Source: an uncultured Methanobrevibacter sp.
Lineage (GTDB): Archaea > Methanobacteriota > Methanobacteria > Methanobacteriales > Methanobacteriaceae
DNA length: 36,895 nt
Reading direction: 5' to 3'
Assembly: GCA_900319985.1 (NCBI GenBank)
Contig: ONQL01000034.1
Coordinates: 1 to 36,895, forward strand
The translations under genes and the position numbers were made by a program. Shown piece by piece: positions 11,801-19,740 of the stretch; position 1 is the first letter of the stretch; every line of letters begins with the position of its first letter. Below the pieces are notes generated by a model. It searched no databases. It was given only the letters and a program-made list of their open reading frames with translations, and was not told the DNA's origin.

Positions 11801-14800
11801 TTATTTACAAATGTGGAATTGGCAATTTTGGCATGGTTGGATGTGACATATAATGCTCCACCTTTTTCAGAAGTTGAACCGTTAACAAAGTTTGTATTAT
11901 TGATTATAATGTTATTTGCAGTGACTGTAAATATTCTAGCCTGATTTAAACCGCTTATTGTGAAATTAAATCCTTCAAATCTGATTGTTTTGTTTAAGTT
12001 CATACCATTTGTGAAGTTGATTTTTCCATAATATATATTATATTCAGACAAGTCATAATCCGGATTAAATGTTACATTAGTGGTCAAGTTATATACATCA
12101 CCGGCACAATTATCAATCTCCTTTTGCAGCCATGTATATGAACCATATTTTGCAATAACATTGATGATTGCTATTTTAACATTTACCTTTTTCAATCCGA
12201 CATCAGTTATATTTACTTCATAATGTTCTTTGTTGGTTATGAGAGTGCCGACGTGCTTATCATCATCAATTTGGCTTTGAATACGGTCATTATGATTTGT
12301 AACGAAAATCAATGAATTTGATACAACATCATTTCCATTGTCATCAACTGCAGTTGCATTTAATGGGAAAAAGATGCCATCAAAGGTGTATGTTTTATTC
12401 TCACAGACAGTTACATTGACCAGTGTGAGAATGGTTCCATAGTTTACTATTAAGTTTTTCAAAGAGTTATTTGAAAGTGCGATTGTTCCTTTGTTGTATA
12501 CGAAGTAATCGCCATTTTGTGTATTTAATTCTGTATTATTTACCAATGAAGCCTTCATATTGTTTTCAATATAAATATGATTTGTACCTGTGAAATTTGA
12601 GTTATAAACAGAGTTATTTAAGTTATTAGATGAACCTGCATAATAATATATTGAATTACCCTTTTGAACAGCGCCATTATCTGTGAATGTTGAGTTATAT
12701 ACTGAGTATCCACCTGCATCTCCATTAAAACAGATTGCACCACCATTTCCGGTAGCATTGTTGTTATCAAAGGTTATGTCAGCAAAAGTTGTACTTTGTG
12801 TGTCTCCGGATTTGGACCGTGCATATAATGCTCCACCGTCATTAGCTGTGTTATTTGAAAGAATGATTTCATATACATTTCCTCCAGAGCATAACCAGTA
12901 TATTGCACCTCCGTTGATTGCTGAAGAATTTGTAATGTTTGAATCTGAAAATTCAACTCCAACAGCATTAACGTAAATTCCTCCACCATTGGAAGCGGTT
13001 GCGTTAAAGAGATCGATATGGGTCATATTAGCATTTGAAGCACTTTCAGATAGATAAATAGCTCCACCATTTTTTAAAGCTTTACTGTTATCTATTGAAA
13101 TGTTTGCAATTCTTTGGTTATTTGAATCTAAAAGAATAGCTCCACCATTATTATTGGCTAAAGAGCCAGTGAAATTACAATCAGTTATGTTACCATTTGA
13201 AGATATCCAGTGAATTGCACCTCCACCTTCAACATTGTTCACACTTCTTGATTTGGTATTGTTGAATCTTGATTTGGATACTGCACCATTGTTTCCAGAT
13301 AAGTAGATAGCTCCACCACTAAGGCCAGAAGTATTTGTGAAATTACTATAATTGATATTAGCATTATCACCTAACCAGTAGACAGCTCCACCATAACCTT
13401 CTGAATTGATATCAGTGAAGTTAGTGAATGTCATAGTACCATCATTTGCATTCCAATAAACTGCACCACCATTCCATTCAGAATAGGTTCCAATAAAGAC
13501 AGTATTATTAATTGTACCTGCTGGTCCTCCCAAATATACTGCACCACCATTCAGAGCATGTGTGCCTTCAAATGTAGAGTCTTCTATGCGACTGTTTGGA
13601 GCCATTAAATAGATAGCTCCACCCACATTACGTGCATCATCCCCCTTGAAATATGTATTGGAAATTGTAGCAGAAGTACCATATATTAATATAGCTCCAC
13701 CACCAGCACCACCTGCATGGTTGGATGTGAAGTTAACATGGTCCAATTTAGTTACACCACCATCAAACCATACAGCTCCACCACTACCATCTATAGCTTT
13801 ATTGTTAATAAAGTTGGAGTTAGTTATGGTTGAATCTGATTTAATCCATGCAGCACCACCATTATTAGTTGCTTGATTACGTGTGAAATTAACATGATCC
13901 AATTCAGTTTTATCAGCATTGGAATATAATGCTCCACCATGATTTTTAGCCTGGTTATCTGTAAATGATGTGTATGAGATATTACAGTGTGTAGCATTCC
14001 AGTATACTGCACCACCATTACTTCCAGGTCCTACAGCATAATTGTTATTGAAAATTGCATGGTTAATATTTCCTGAAGAACTATTCCAAAATACAGCACC
14101 ACCATATATATTAGCCAGGTTATTTTCGAAGGTTGCGTTAGAAATTATGAGATTAGTTGTTGAGCCATTAACATAAATAGCACCACCTACATCAGCAACA
14201 CCATTTTTATAGGTAATATTGTTCAATACAACATCTTCAGAAGTTACATAAAAGATTCTGGATTTAGACAAAGCATCAATCGTATGATTGTTACCGTTGA
14301 TTGTTAAATTCTTTTTGTTGATTACAACACCATTCATATAAATTAAATCAAAAGGATCTGTGTAAGTGTAATTACGTACTAAATTAAGAACACCATTATC
14401 CCCAGCTTGATTAATATGATGTTGCAATAAACCAAATTCTCCGAATTTGACATTATCATTTTTCTTGATTGCTGTATAATATGTGTCTTGCGGATGTGAT
14501 ACTTCATAAAAGTGCATTCCTGCATCCAATGAGGAATAATCATAGATGAACTGGCCGTTGACATCAGTTTTATTAGTAACTTTTGTTTGCTTTGCATCGT
14601 CAAATTCTAAAACAATAGTTTGACCAGCTTCATTTTGTGATTTAACTGGAGCAACATCATCTGAATTTACAGTTTGACCATTGTAATATGTTACATTTTC
14701 AAATGTGAAATCCCCTATTGAATAAATTGCATTAATATAATTATCATTTCCAACAAGAGTAATTGTTAAAGTTAAATCATAGTCTTGAATAGATAAAGAA

Positions 14801-17800
14801 TCTGAATTAGCCCTGTTATTTAAAAATGTTGAATTGGACAATTTACCGCTCACACCATAAATAGCACTTCCGGAAGAAGCATTGTTGTATTCAAAAGTAC
14901 AATTGGAAATGTTGATATCATCAATATCGGTTTCAACAGCACCACCTTTTGCAAGAGCAATATTGGATTCAAATTGAGAATTGGAAATAAAACAATTACT
15001 GCCGTAAGCAGCAACGGCACCGCCTGAACTATAATAATTTGCATCAAGATTTGCAGATGCCCAATTAGATGTGAAATTACAGTTATCAATCTTTAGCCCA
15101 TCTGCATCGAAATAAATTGCACCACCACCATTCTCCGCAGGAGTAGCAGGTGAATCTCGAAGAGTAAATACATAATTAGATTCAAAAATACAATCAGAAA
15201 CTGTTAAATTATCATCACCAATATTATAATAATTTATATAAGCAATTGCACCACCATATCCATAAACATGTTCAGGAACATTGTTGTATTTGAAGGTACA
15301 ATTGGAAATACTTGCATTCTTACCATTATTATAATCCTCAGTGGCTGCAATTGCACCACCATCCCAACCTGCTCGATTGGATTCAAAAATGGAATTACGA
15401 ACAATCAAATTAGCTTCTTTAAAGTAAATTGCACCACCATCAAGACCGGAATTTGATTTAAATGTAGAATCATAAATATGAGTATTCTCTTTTTGAGATA
15501 CGATACAACCACCATTTTCATTTGCAGAATTATTAGTAAAAGAACAATTATCAATAGTAGCATTTATTCCATTCACCATTATCGCACCAGCAGCTCCTGA
15601 TGTAGCATTATTAAAATTAAATAAACAATGTGACATAATACTATTATCACCATGTAAAGTTATAGCAGCATTATTAGAAGCTTTATTGTTGGTAAAGTTA
15701 CTACCATATAACCTACCATTATTACCTACCCATTCAATTGTACTCCAAGAGTGTGCAGTATTATTAACAAAATTACATGATGAAATATTATAATTATTAC
15801 CACCACAATATAGAGCACTACCATAACTTGCATAATCATATTTGAAAGTAGAATTGGAAATAATTACCTTATCGCCACCATTCAAATAGGCTGCACCACC
15901 ATAACCATTAGCCATATTTTGAGTAAATATAGTATCATTAATATACAAATTAGCAATATTACTACAGTATAAACCACCAGCATTAGTAGCCTTATTGTCA
16001 ATAAAAGTACAATTATTGATAGTAGCATTATATGCATCAGACCATACTATGGCACCACCATCTTTATAGTTAGATAAAGTACCATCAGCACCACTGGCAT
16101 TACCATTTCTAAATAGTATATTATTCAATGATACATTATTACCAGTAATAGAAAATATTCTACATTTACCCAATGCATCAATAAAATGACCATTACCATT
16201 AATTGTAAGATTATCATAAATATTCATTTGACCATGGTCAAGACCAATGGAATAAGTACAATCCCCAGTCAAATTTACAACATATGATTTAGTGTTAATT
16301 GCTTCATCGATTAATTCTTGAAGAATTGTGAAATTACCTTTGATTTTTGAACCTTCTATTGTATATGTTGTATTACCTTTCCTTTCATATGTATAATAAA
16401 GATGATCTTTAAAAGTTGCAGTAACATAGTATTCCCCAACAGCCTGATTGGTTAAATACAAAGTAACCACAGTTCTTGCAGAGTGATTGACATCATCATA
16501 GTTCCATCTACTATCTGAAGAGTCATATATATAAGTTGTTTCAGTTCCGGATTCATCTTTGATAACTAAAACTATATTTGCACTAGCCTTATCTGCATCT
16601 TTTGGAATTGATACATCAATGGCAACATCCGTATTGTTTGGTGTAGCCTCTACACCAAGATAGTTATCAATACTTCCTCCGAAGAATGTTTCAATTACAG
16701 GATTTTGCCATCCGCTGATAATCCAATTAAGATAACCTTTATCACCATGGACAGTGTCCCTCCTAGTATTTTGATCAGAGTTAAGAGCGTCCACGTCAGA
16801 ATATCCAACATGATTAGTAGTGTCATTATAATAAACACCTGCACCCAATTTATATGCAGTATTGTTTAAAAATTCAGACCATCTAACCTTCACAGGACAA
16901 TAATCATAAGTATTCAAATAAAATCCACCACCATATTCCGCAAAATTTGAAATAACAGTTTGATGGTCTAAAAATAGATCATTATTAGCATAAGCAAATA
17001 CTGCACCTCCTAATCTTGCAGAGTTTTGAGTGAAATAATTATCAATTACATTCATTGAATTTGAATAAAAATATATTGCCCCACCTTTATCTTCAGCAGT
17101 ATTACCTATGAATGTACAATTAGCCAATGAACCAGGAGTTGCACCCTGGTCGACTACATGAATAGCACCACCGTCTTGAGCGTCATTATAGAAAAATTCT
17201 GAATTTTCTATAATCATTGATGATTTCACACGCAGAGCACCACCTGTAAGGTTAGCATGATTGTTGTAAAATTTAGAATTGTAAATTTTACCACCTTCTG
17301 CTTGAATCCAATCGATAGCACCACCATGACCAGACTCTGTATAACCAGAATCAGCAATATTGTTAATAAAAATGGAATTATTTACAATACCATTACTTCC
17401 AATCCAGCCAATAGCACCACCCATCATATTGTCTCCACCCGGGAAAGAATTTCGAGCATTGGCGAAAGTAATATTGTTCAATACTACCCCACTTCCCTTA
17501 ATGAAGAATATACCGGATTTACCTAAAGCATCAATTTTATGACCATTACCTTCAATTGTAATAGATTTACCCGCATCAATCAGAATATAGTGAGAAATAT
17601 CATTTTCAATATCATTATTTAAAACAATGACATCTCCAGCAACAGCACCATCTATGGCATTTCGAAGATCCGTAAATCTTGTTCCTGAGACTTCTACATT
17701 TGCACCTAAAGTAGATTCATTTGAACTACTTACCTTTACATCATTACTAACTGACAATTCAGCTTGATCATTACTTGAAGCTATTTTTTCATTAGTATTG

Positions 17801-17910
17801 TTATCTGCCGCACTTACGACACCAATACCTATAATCAAAACTAAAAGCAATGCAAGAATTATCAATTTTTTATCAAATCTTTTTTTAATCGACATCTTTA
17901 ACATAACCAT
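2848..17910 (-). CDS. Giant secreted adhesin-like protein, Pmp/beta-helix plus Ig-like repeats (frame-broken 3' end)
   Basis: The open frame encodes 5020 residues, and the gene continues in shifted frames to the left edge. Residues 1 to about 35 are a signal peptide: a KKRFDKK basic start, a LIILALLLVLIIGIGVV core and an SAA site, so the protein is exported. Residues about 70 to 4000 are right-handed beta-helix repeats of the Pmp type (repeated GGAIY/GGAI-W, N-C/S-F-x-N-N). Five blocks each begin with an LQ..ID segment followed by an 'IDALG-x-SRIF...LNNI' hallmark, near residues 126, 585, 1207, 1983 and 2613. From about residue 4070 there are Ig-like repeats (Y.GD..Y..., NITVDGK). N-x-S/T sequons are abundant, which suits N-glycosylation of an archaeal surface protein. 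The frame ends at 2848 with an out-of-frame tail after GIDVG, so this stop is not the natural C-terminus. A surface adhesion role is inferred from the family; no ligand can be named. The start at 17910 has GTGAG about 11 nt upstream; ATGs at 17904 and 17895 are alternatives. Confidence 0.9.
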   Translation of the reverse strand: MVMLKMSIKKRFDKKLIILALLLVLIIGIGVVSAADNNTNEKIASSNDQAELSVSNDVKVSSSNESTLGANVEVSGTRFTDLRNAIDGAVAGDVIVLNNDIENDISHYILIDAGKSITIEGNGHKIDALGKSGIFFIKGSGVVLNNITFANARNSFPGGDNMMGGAIGWIGSNGIVNNSIFINNIADSGYTESGHGGAIDWIQAEGGKIYNSKFYNNHANLTGGALRVKSSMIIENSEFFYNDAQDGGAIHVVDQGATPGSLANCTFIGNTAEDKGGAIYFYSNSMNVIDNYFTQNSARLGGAVFAYANNDLFLDHQTVISNFAEYGGGFYLNTYDYCPVKVRWSEFLNNTAYKLGAGVYYNDTTNHVGYSDVDALNSDQNTRRDTVHGDKGYLNWIISGWQNPVIETFFGGSIDNYLGVEATPNNTDVAIDVSIPKDADKASANIVLVIKDESGTETTYIYDSSDSRWNYDDVNHSARTVVTLYLTNQAVGEYYVTATFKDHLYYTYERKGNTTYTIEGSKIKGNFTILQELIDEAINTKSYVVNLTGDCTYSIGLDHGQMNIYDNLTINGNGHFIDALGKCRIFSITGNNVSLNNILFRNGNASGADGTLSNYKDGGAIVWSDAYNATINNCTFIDNKATNAGGLYCSNIANLYINDTIFTQNMANGYGGAAYLNGGDKVIISNSTFKYDYASYGSALYCGGNNYNISSCNFVNNTAHSWSTIEWVGNNGRLYGSNFTNNKASNNAAITLHGDNSIMSHCLFNFNNATSGAAGAIMVNGINATIDNCSFTNNSANENGGCIVSQKENTHIYDSTFKSNSGLDGGAIYFKEANLIVRNSIFESNRAGWDGGAIAATEDYNNGKNASISNCTFKYNNVPEHVYGYGGAIAYINYYNIGDDNLTVSDCIFESNYVFTLRDSPATPAENGGGAIYFDADGLKIDNCNFTSNWASANLDANYYSSGGAVAAYGSNCFISNSQFESNIALAKGGAVETDIDDINISNCTFEYNNASSGSAIYGVSGKLSNSTFLNNRANSDSLSIQDYDLTLTITLVGNDNYINAIYSIGDFTFENVTYYNGQTVNSDDVAPVKSQNEAGQTIVLEFDDAKQTKVTNKTDVNGQFIYDYSSLDAGMHFYEVSHPQDTYYTAIKKNDNVKFGEFGLLQHHINQAGDNGVLNLVRNYTYTDPFDLIYMNGVVINKKNLTINGNNHTIDALSKSRIFYVTSEDVVLNNITYKNGVADVGGAIYVNGSTTNLIISNATFENNLANIYGGAVFWNSSSGNINHAIFNNNYAVGPGSNGGAVYWNATHCNISYTSFTDNQAKNHGGALYSNADKTELDHVNFTRNQATNNGGAAWIKSDSTITNSNFINNKAIDGSGGAVWFDGGVTKLDHVNFTSNHAGGAGGGAILIYGTSATISNTYFKGDDARNVGGAIYLMAPNSRIEDSTFEGTHALNGGAVYLGGPAGTINNTVFIGTYSEWNGGAVYWNANDGTMTFTNFTDINSEGYGGAVYWLGDNANINYSNFTNTSGLSGGAIYLSGNNGAVSKSRFNNTKSRSVNNVEGGGAIHWISSNGNITDCNFTGSLANNNGGAILLDSNNQRIANISIDNSKALKNGGAIYLSESASNANMTHIDLFNATASNGGGIYVNAVGVEFSDSNITNSSAINGGAIYWLCSGGNVYEIILSNNTANDGGALYARSKSGDTQSTTFADITFDNNNATGNGGAICFNGDAGGYSVYNSTFTDNGAVQKGNSIYYYAGSSNNLNNSVYNSNFTGTNHIYIENNMKASLVNNTELNTQNGDYFVYNKGTIALSNNSLKNLIVNYGTILTLVNVTVCENKTYTFDGIFFPLNATAVDDNGNDVVSNSLIFVTNHNDRIQSQIDDDKHVGTLITNKEHYEVNITDVGLKKVNVKIAIINVIAKYGSYTWLQKEIDNCAGDVYNLTTNVTFNPDYDLSEYNIYYGKINFTNGMNLNKTIRFEGFNFTISGLNQARIFTVTANNIIINNTNFVNGSTSEKGGALYVTSNHAKIANSTFVNNTAGTGGAISSVSNSGLTLGNLTFFNNTASNIAAVELSSVSDVQIKDLDFINNKATNDCGALSFIARGNVQTLSDCNFINNTAGNDYGAVYVSNVNVDSCNFINNTAQDDYSALYLASGSNALTLTKSNFTGNFASNRATVGIGNAKAQVSNCNFTDNEVKSSGSAIYVTAQEVIVSNNMFDKNVAGANGTVYFASTSGKILDSNFTNNKALNGAGVYTGTNAGILISGSSFISNTATVEAGAIYLASQAGKIQNCNFTDNKAVNGGAVVLAGSNQEIAFCKFEGNNATYKGGSVYVKDGLSNTIHDTTFEKSYAFDGGAVYNSGSTGASLGLTNNTFIKNIASHNGGAVYYVVDADGANPVIYRDYINFTSDGITSEGDVNAQTGRTTVTMKSGGSTYRSIIDCLFQDNEDYILNISARNFEDKLAVVYVYNPKDGDEKTIRIVITVNSTDGKYYKQIIINETNYDYYFNTFSKSFEVNFEDLLNDTDYNVTVSFEDAVYLYKLNSTTFHIAHGNKIGDFKYLQQLIDNAISTATPGDIPTLDLPRNIVFTIGTEIWCDDSCVNITSPIIINGFGRTIDALGQSRIFNITSANVTLNDIKFVNGNSSGKYGDGVDMGGAIFWSGQNGTLKNCEFRDNNATIGGAIYYNSTASNAKISGSYFFNNTAVTNGGAIDCNASEMNLTNTLFESNYAGEYGAALCRESDATGGFGRNNNFTANNAGKAGAALAWMGVNKITINNYIFIDNTAGENGGAIYVDANSNNCTVLNSVFEGNNVTSQTGGNGGAIDWLGANATVLNSNFTNNNAYDGGAIYIGSTTGHTNITGSTFTDNGAINNGGAINFVASSVTVNESNFYDNSAKSNGGALYVGGEGTTNFVYSSEFVNNTATSGRGGAIDWVAAKGEIIGSNFTENSAEYGGGVYFGLKSKNSQIKNVIFTGNSATKNGGAIDWNSTDGELYNTQFISNYAGEYGAALCREANATGGHGNNNSFTSNHAGIAGAALAWMDSVGISITNYTFISNIADEKGGAIYINQNSHNCSIIECKFDSNEVNNTNRGHGGAIDCEAANATITNSSFTRNFAFEGGAIHVDSNSGHTNITNSNFTGNWAIAEGGAINLEASSVTVNGSNFIRNIASDGGALYVGGKGLTNYVYNSNFEFNDAGSGHGGAIGWLSSTGHIINSNFTSNSAEYGGGVYLNGNSTESQIIGSRFIGNSANTNGGAIDWNATSGDLVNNYFSNNYAGEYGAALCREANATGGHGYNNTFENNYAEIAGAALAWMNVGNIKIDTYRFYNNMAGVGGAAIYIGYGSDNSTILNCDFRGNNITNDTGGHGGAIYCEAENATINNTNFTNNHAFYGGAIFVGTGSGHTNITNTNFTNNGANVDGGALYLRSSSILNNTCFKGNVAGEDGGAVYVDGISQDNYVYSSSFEDNHANSGLGGAINWGSSAGYIVDSNFTLNTADYGGGIYLGGNSDNSRITNVIFANNTAAHNGGAIDWNATGGNLTNTTFKGNRAEYGAALCREAHATGGFGYNNTFILNHATKSGAALAWMGVNDITIRKYTFINNTADFSGGAIYVSKFSDNCRVINSTFTDNYVSNAVAGRGGAIDWIGNNGTVINTTFERCVSINGGGIYVGDGSNNMTIFNTSFTSCESLTNGGAIVIYGDDASISYSNFTSSVALDNGGAIAGFGSDNTVITNCVLKYNMAAGHIDPQGIPYGEGGAIYWENSKNLRVADSIFEANDAHLSGGDISANHCDDSTIYNINTYNATASTNGGSLAWRNSKNLNVDKSYFNDSGAGYTGGSIYLSNIDATIKNSVINSSWASWDVGGGIYVDGDVDIDNVYFNDTHSMHDNATAIYFKSGTSTVSNSNFTYSVNSIGISKGARVTLTKNNISSEKPTKDTMYLVDGKYENVDYAVWNEGDLWLDKNTFDTVIFNNGTIWTPTTIKMLNNGTYNVTWNDNFTFFANITDDNKNTIISVRSLNTSNDVYTDYRNHYQLPYNARTLQCAYQGLFHLTAIDPGLKNAKVYDGTLYVKMPVSVSLSVDQSQDDRIIVTATLTPEVTSNYTADGSVIKFKMGDHEYNLNVTGCPNIWTQHIQTYTLTNVSSGNYTLTATYSGNDYHLGGVNNIPVNVALRDAWIKVVVQNILYGQNATVVITTNSNGTVRFNLHGKDEVIEVPIVNGTGIFNLTLANYTTVGNHSVGVVLEPNEYYKFAVNQTWFIVSKLNTDISAVPTTPIYVGDPETITVKVNENATGFVKITIDGKKYYEELDKGVAIFEIHKLPYGRYNGIDVEYLGDDHFNATSTKISFDVKHIADYMINVRVNNITYGENATIYASLPTDVTDNITFVVNGTPYTNIKVLNGVAELTVPGLDVGEYLVRAVYNGDNKYESKSNLTTFTVKPTDNWILNITVEAHTYGQDTIFNVTLPQNVTKDVNLTIEGVNYTVKLINGTGSLTLNNISGGIHAVVATYEGDSRYLAKTNSTLFYIERAQSNINLTQEGRNITATVTANATGWVKFIVNGKEQRIEIVNGNATWANVLINGNNTVVAIYEGDINFTDSNNSTNFTVSLETSFVNVTATNVTYGNASVITVKVPAVQTGYVTVVVNNGTDIIKVILPIPATGEIKLDASGLNVGEYKVNVTYLGDKIYDVSQNSTTFNITKANLTAEVIAQNVTVDENASFVVTVNNDFKGKVDITVSGVSHFDNLVEALIYINKLPANDYVARMTFYGDGNYNNKIINVPFTVSRVDLTVINVTIDDVTYPDKAVAVVNMSAKGIINITVDGKVFNGTIDNGEITIDLTGLSAGVKEALVNFTSTDAYHNNASTIVKFVVFKAKSQVNLTNESTSIVAKVTDGATGTVTFYVNGRNNTVVIGANGIARWDNALEIGNNTVVVVYNGDKNFNVSTNSTSGFTIPKQTNSTVNVTATNVTYGNVSIITVEVPKVQTGYVRIVVEGTGINVTVPIDPITGVAKFNATGIDVGRQT
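6990..9960. repeat. Four copies of an 816-822 bp coding repeat in the adhesin beta-helix
   Basis: The codons for the landmark GAALCRE recur with their 'cataaagc' core at 9701, 8879, 8060 and 7244, giving spacings of 822, 819 and 816 bp. Each unit of about 273 residues carries the same order of motifs: EYGAALCRE, ATGG-G-NN-F, AGAALAWM, GGAIY, GGAID, GHTNITN, GGA. The spacing shrinks by one codon per copy and the copies differ at many positions, so these are old in-frame segmental duplications and not an assembly stutter. Confidence 0.85.
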
Positions 17911-17920
17911 TTTAAATTAA

Positions 17921-18000
17921 TCTCACAAAAATAAGCCAAAAATCATCGCTTATCTTAATTTTTATTTTTTATTCTAAACATTATATAATGTTATTCACTC
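17921..18000 (-). promoter_or_regulatory. Adhesin promoter with a palindromic TATA element
   Basis: A perfect 16-bp palindrome AACATTATATAATGTT spans 17977-17992 and contains the TATA core (TTATATAA), about 67 nt upstream of the adhesin ATG. A start site about 25 nt downstream would give a leader of about 45 nt that includes GTGAG near 17921. The TATA role is inferred from position and sequence; the palindrome could also bind a dimeric regulator. Confidence 0.5.
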
Positions 18001-18507
18001 AATAGTAGACAAAAATATGAAAATGGTATAAAAAAAGGTAGAAATAGTATACATTATCCTAAATTTTACACAAATAATTAAATTGTTTATATATTTTAAT
18101 CATTAATTATTAAATCTATTCAATAATAAATGATTTAATATAACAAAATATAAAAAATTCCTACTGAAACTATAAAAAATTAAAATAAAAATATTTAAAA
18201 TACAAAATGTTCAAAAAATTTTTTAAATAAATGAAATATTTTTAAAAATATTGAAAAAAGTATACAATAGATATATGCAATTTTTGAATATCATAGTAAA
18301 ATGTATAAATCATTAGAGATAAAAAAGACAAAAATTTAAAATTCGTATAAAGGCTAACAAAACATAGAAAAATCAAAATAAGCTAAAAAAAAGAATATAA
18401 TACAGTTAAATAAAAAAATAAAGGCAAATAGAACATTTAGCAAAAATTCTATTGTAAAAATATATTAGACATTAAAGATTCCCCGTTCCAGAAACCGGAG
18501 AATTCGT
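18000..18507. other. A+T-rich intergenic stretch without a recognisable gene
   Basis: There are no sustained frames and only A/T-rich low-complexity sequence. I see no tRNA-like or other structured RNA here. It lies between the adhesin promoter and a decayed adhesin C-terminus. Confidence 0.5.
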
Positions 18508-19190
18508 TCACAATAAAATTGAAACATATTTTTTGAATTTATTTAGGGAAATAGTACAAATTGACAGCAACATGAATACAATAATCGCAATCGGAATACC
18601 CCCAGGATATGTTGCAAATGCAGGATATGTTCCCACATTATCAGTAACATATACCATTTGTTGCATTACATGAATCAAAAATAATGTCGCTTAACTGACT
18701 TTATCACCAGTGACAAATATTGCACCAACAACAATATATTTATGCTGAACTTAACGTGAAAGTAGATTAATATTAGAACATGTAATACTGATACTAACAC
18801 TGCGAGAATATAAAGCAGTACATTCAGGTTTATCAACACTTATAGCATTATTGATTCTATAGGAGACACTGCAAATAACACCATCACCTGCAACATTATT
18901 GTCCAATATCTGCACTTATGTAAACTGCACCGCAGTCACAGGCAGCGTTACAATTATTGAATGTAGAATTTTCTATTGTAGAATTAGTCTTAGAAGTATC
19001 GTTTAAATAAATCGCTCCACCATTATAAGCACAGTTGCCTTCAAAGGCATTTGGCTACTGTGAAGAATGCAACAAATATTGATCCACCATAGGATTTTGC
19101 AAATTGGCTATAAATCAGATGCAGAAATATTCAACATTGACCCGTGACATTATATTGAACCTTCGTTTGCAGCAATGTTGTCCTTAAATC
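18508..19190 (-). pseudogene. Decayed C-terminus of a second adhesin-like protein with membrane anchor
   Basis: The minus strand carries degraded Pmp-type repeats around 18840-19160 (for example GGAI codons near 19015) interrupted by stops and frame changes. Next comes a segment in which 'VTGDKVS' and 'SDIIFDSCNATNG' sit in different frames. The end is an intact tail ...VTDNVGTYPAFATYPGG, then the hydrophobic IPIAIIVFMLLSICTISL and basic NKFKKYV, with a stop at 18508-18510. A hydrophobic helix followed by lysines is a normal C-terminal anchor for these surface proteins. It lies upstream of the giant adhesin in the same orientation, so it is the relic of a neighbouring adhesin gene and not the missing end of the giant one. 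Confidence 0.75.
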
Positions 19191-19212
19191 TTATTTAAAC
19201 ATTAAAAATATC

Positions 19213-19242
19213 GAATAAAAAAAAAAAGAAGAAAAAAGTAAT
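19213..19242 (-). terminator. T-run terminator downstream of eS1
   Basis: Directly after the eS1 stop, the minus strand reads TTACTTTTTTCTTC followed by eleven Ts. Such oligo-T runs terminate archaeal transcription without needing a hairpin. Confidence 0.6.
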
Positions 19243-19740
19243 TTATTCAATTACTTTACTTTTGATGATTTCTACTCTTTTGAGAGGGTAGATTTTTTTA
19301 GCATTGTGGTAAATTTCAGATGCTAATTTACCGTTTACACAAACTTTTACTAATCTTCTGATGGTTACTGCGAGAACTTGAAGTTTGATTTTGCGGTCAT
19401 CTTTAGTTGTAACTACTGCGGAAGCGTCGATTCTTGAAGTTCCTCTTCTAATCATGCTCCTTACGTAATCAGTAGTGGTTTTGTGACCTGTGAATTTGGT
19501 GTTTGCAACTTCACCTGCAACATTATCGATTTCAAACCTGAGTTTTATGTATTGTTTTGAGAAATCTCCAGTTAATTCTCTCATGGTTACTTCCACTCCT
19601 CTTCCGATGAGAAGATCTGGATCTCTTGCAGGAGTTTCTCCAATTTCTTTATCTTCAAAGTTTACTGGTGTTTTAATTGTATACCAGGATTTTTCTTTCC
19701 ATGTATCACGTACTCTACGTCTTGCTTTTGCTTTTGCCAT
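19243..19740 (-). CDS. rps3ae: 30S ribosomal protein eS1 (S3Ae), apparently internally deleted
   Basis: 165 residues. The N-terminus (RRRVRDTWKEKSWY, then DP..LIGRGVEVTMRELTGDF, then FTGHKTTTDYVRSMIRR) and the C-terminus (GKLASEIYHNAKKIYPLKRV) are those of archaeal eS1, a small-subunit protein near the mRNA exit. Archaeal eS1 is usually about 195 residues or more. Here TIRR (ends at residue 129) runs straight into LVKVCVNGKLAS, so the roughly 30-residue helical segment that normally separates them is absent, in frame, with the junction near 19353. This is either a real deletion or a sequence fault. The gene stands alone, with a GGTTGAT ribosome binding site before the ATG and a TATA-like ATTATATATATT upstream. 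Confidence 0.9.
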   Translation of the reverse strand: MAKAKARRRVRDTWKEKSWYTIKTPVNFEDKEIGETPARDPDLLIGRGVEVTMRELTGDFSKQYIKLRFEIDNVAGEVANTKFTGHKTTTDYVRSMIRRGTSRIDASAVVTTKDDRKIKLQVLAVTIRRLVKVCVNGKLASEIYHNAKKIYPLKRVEIIKSKVIE

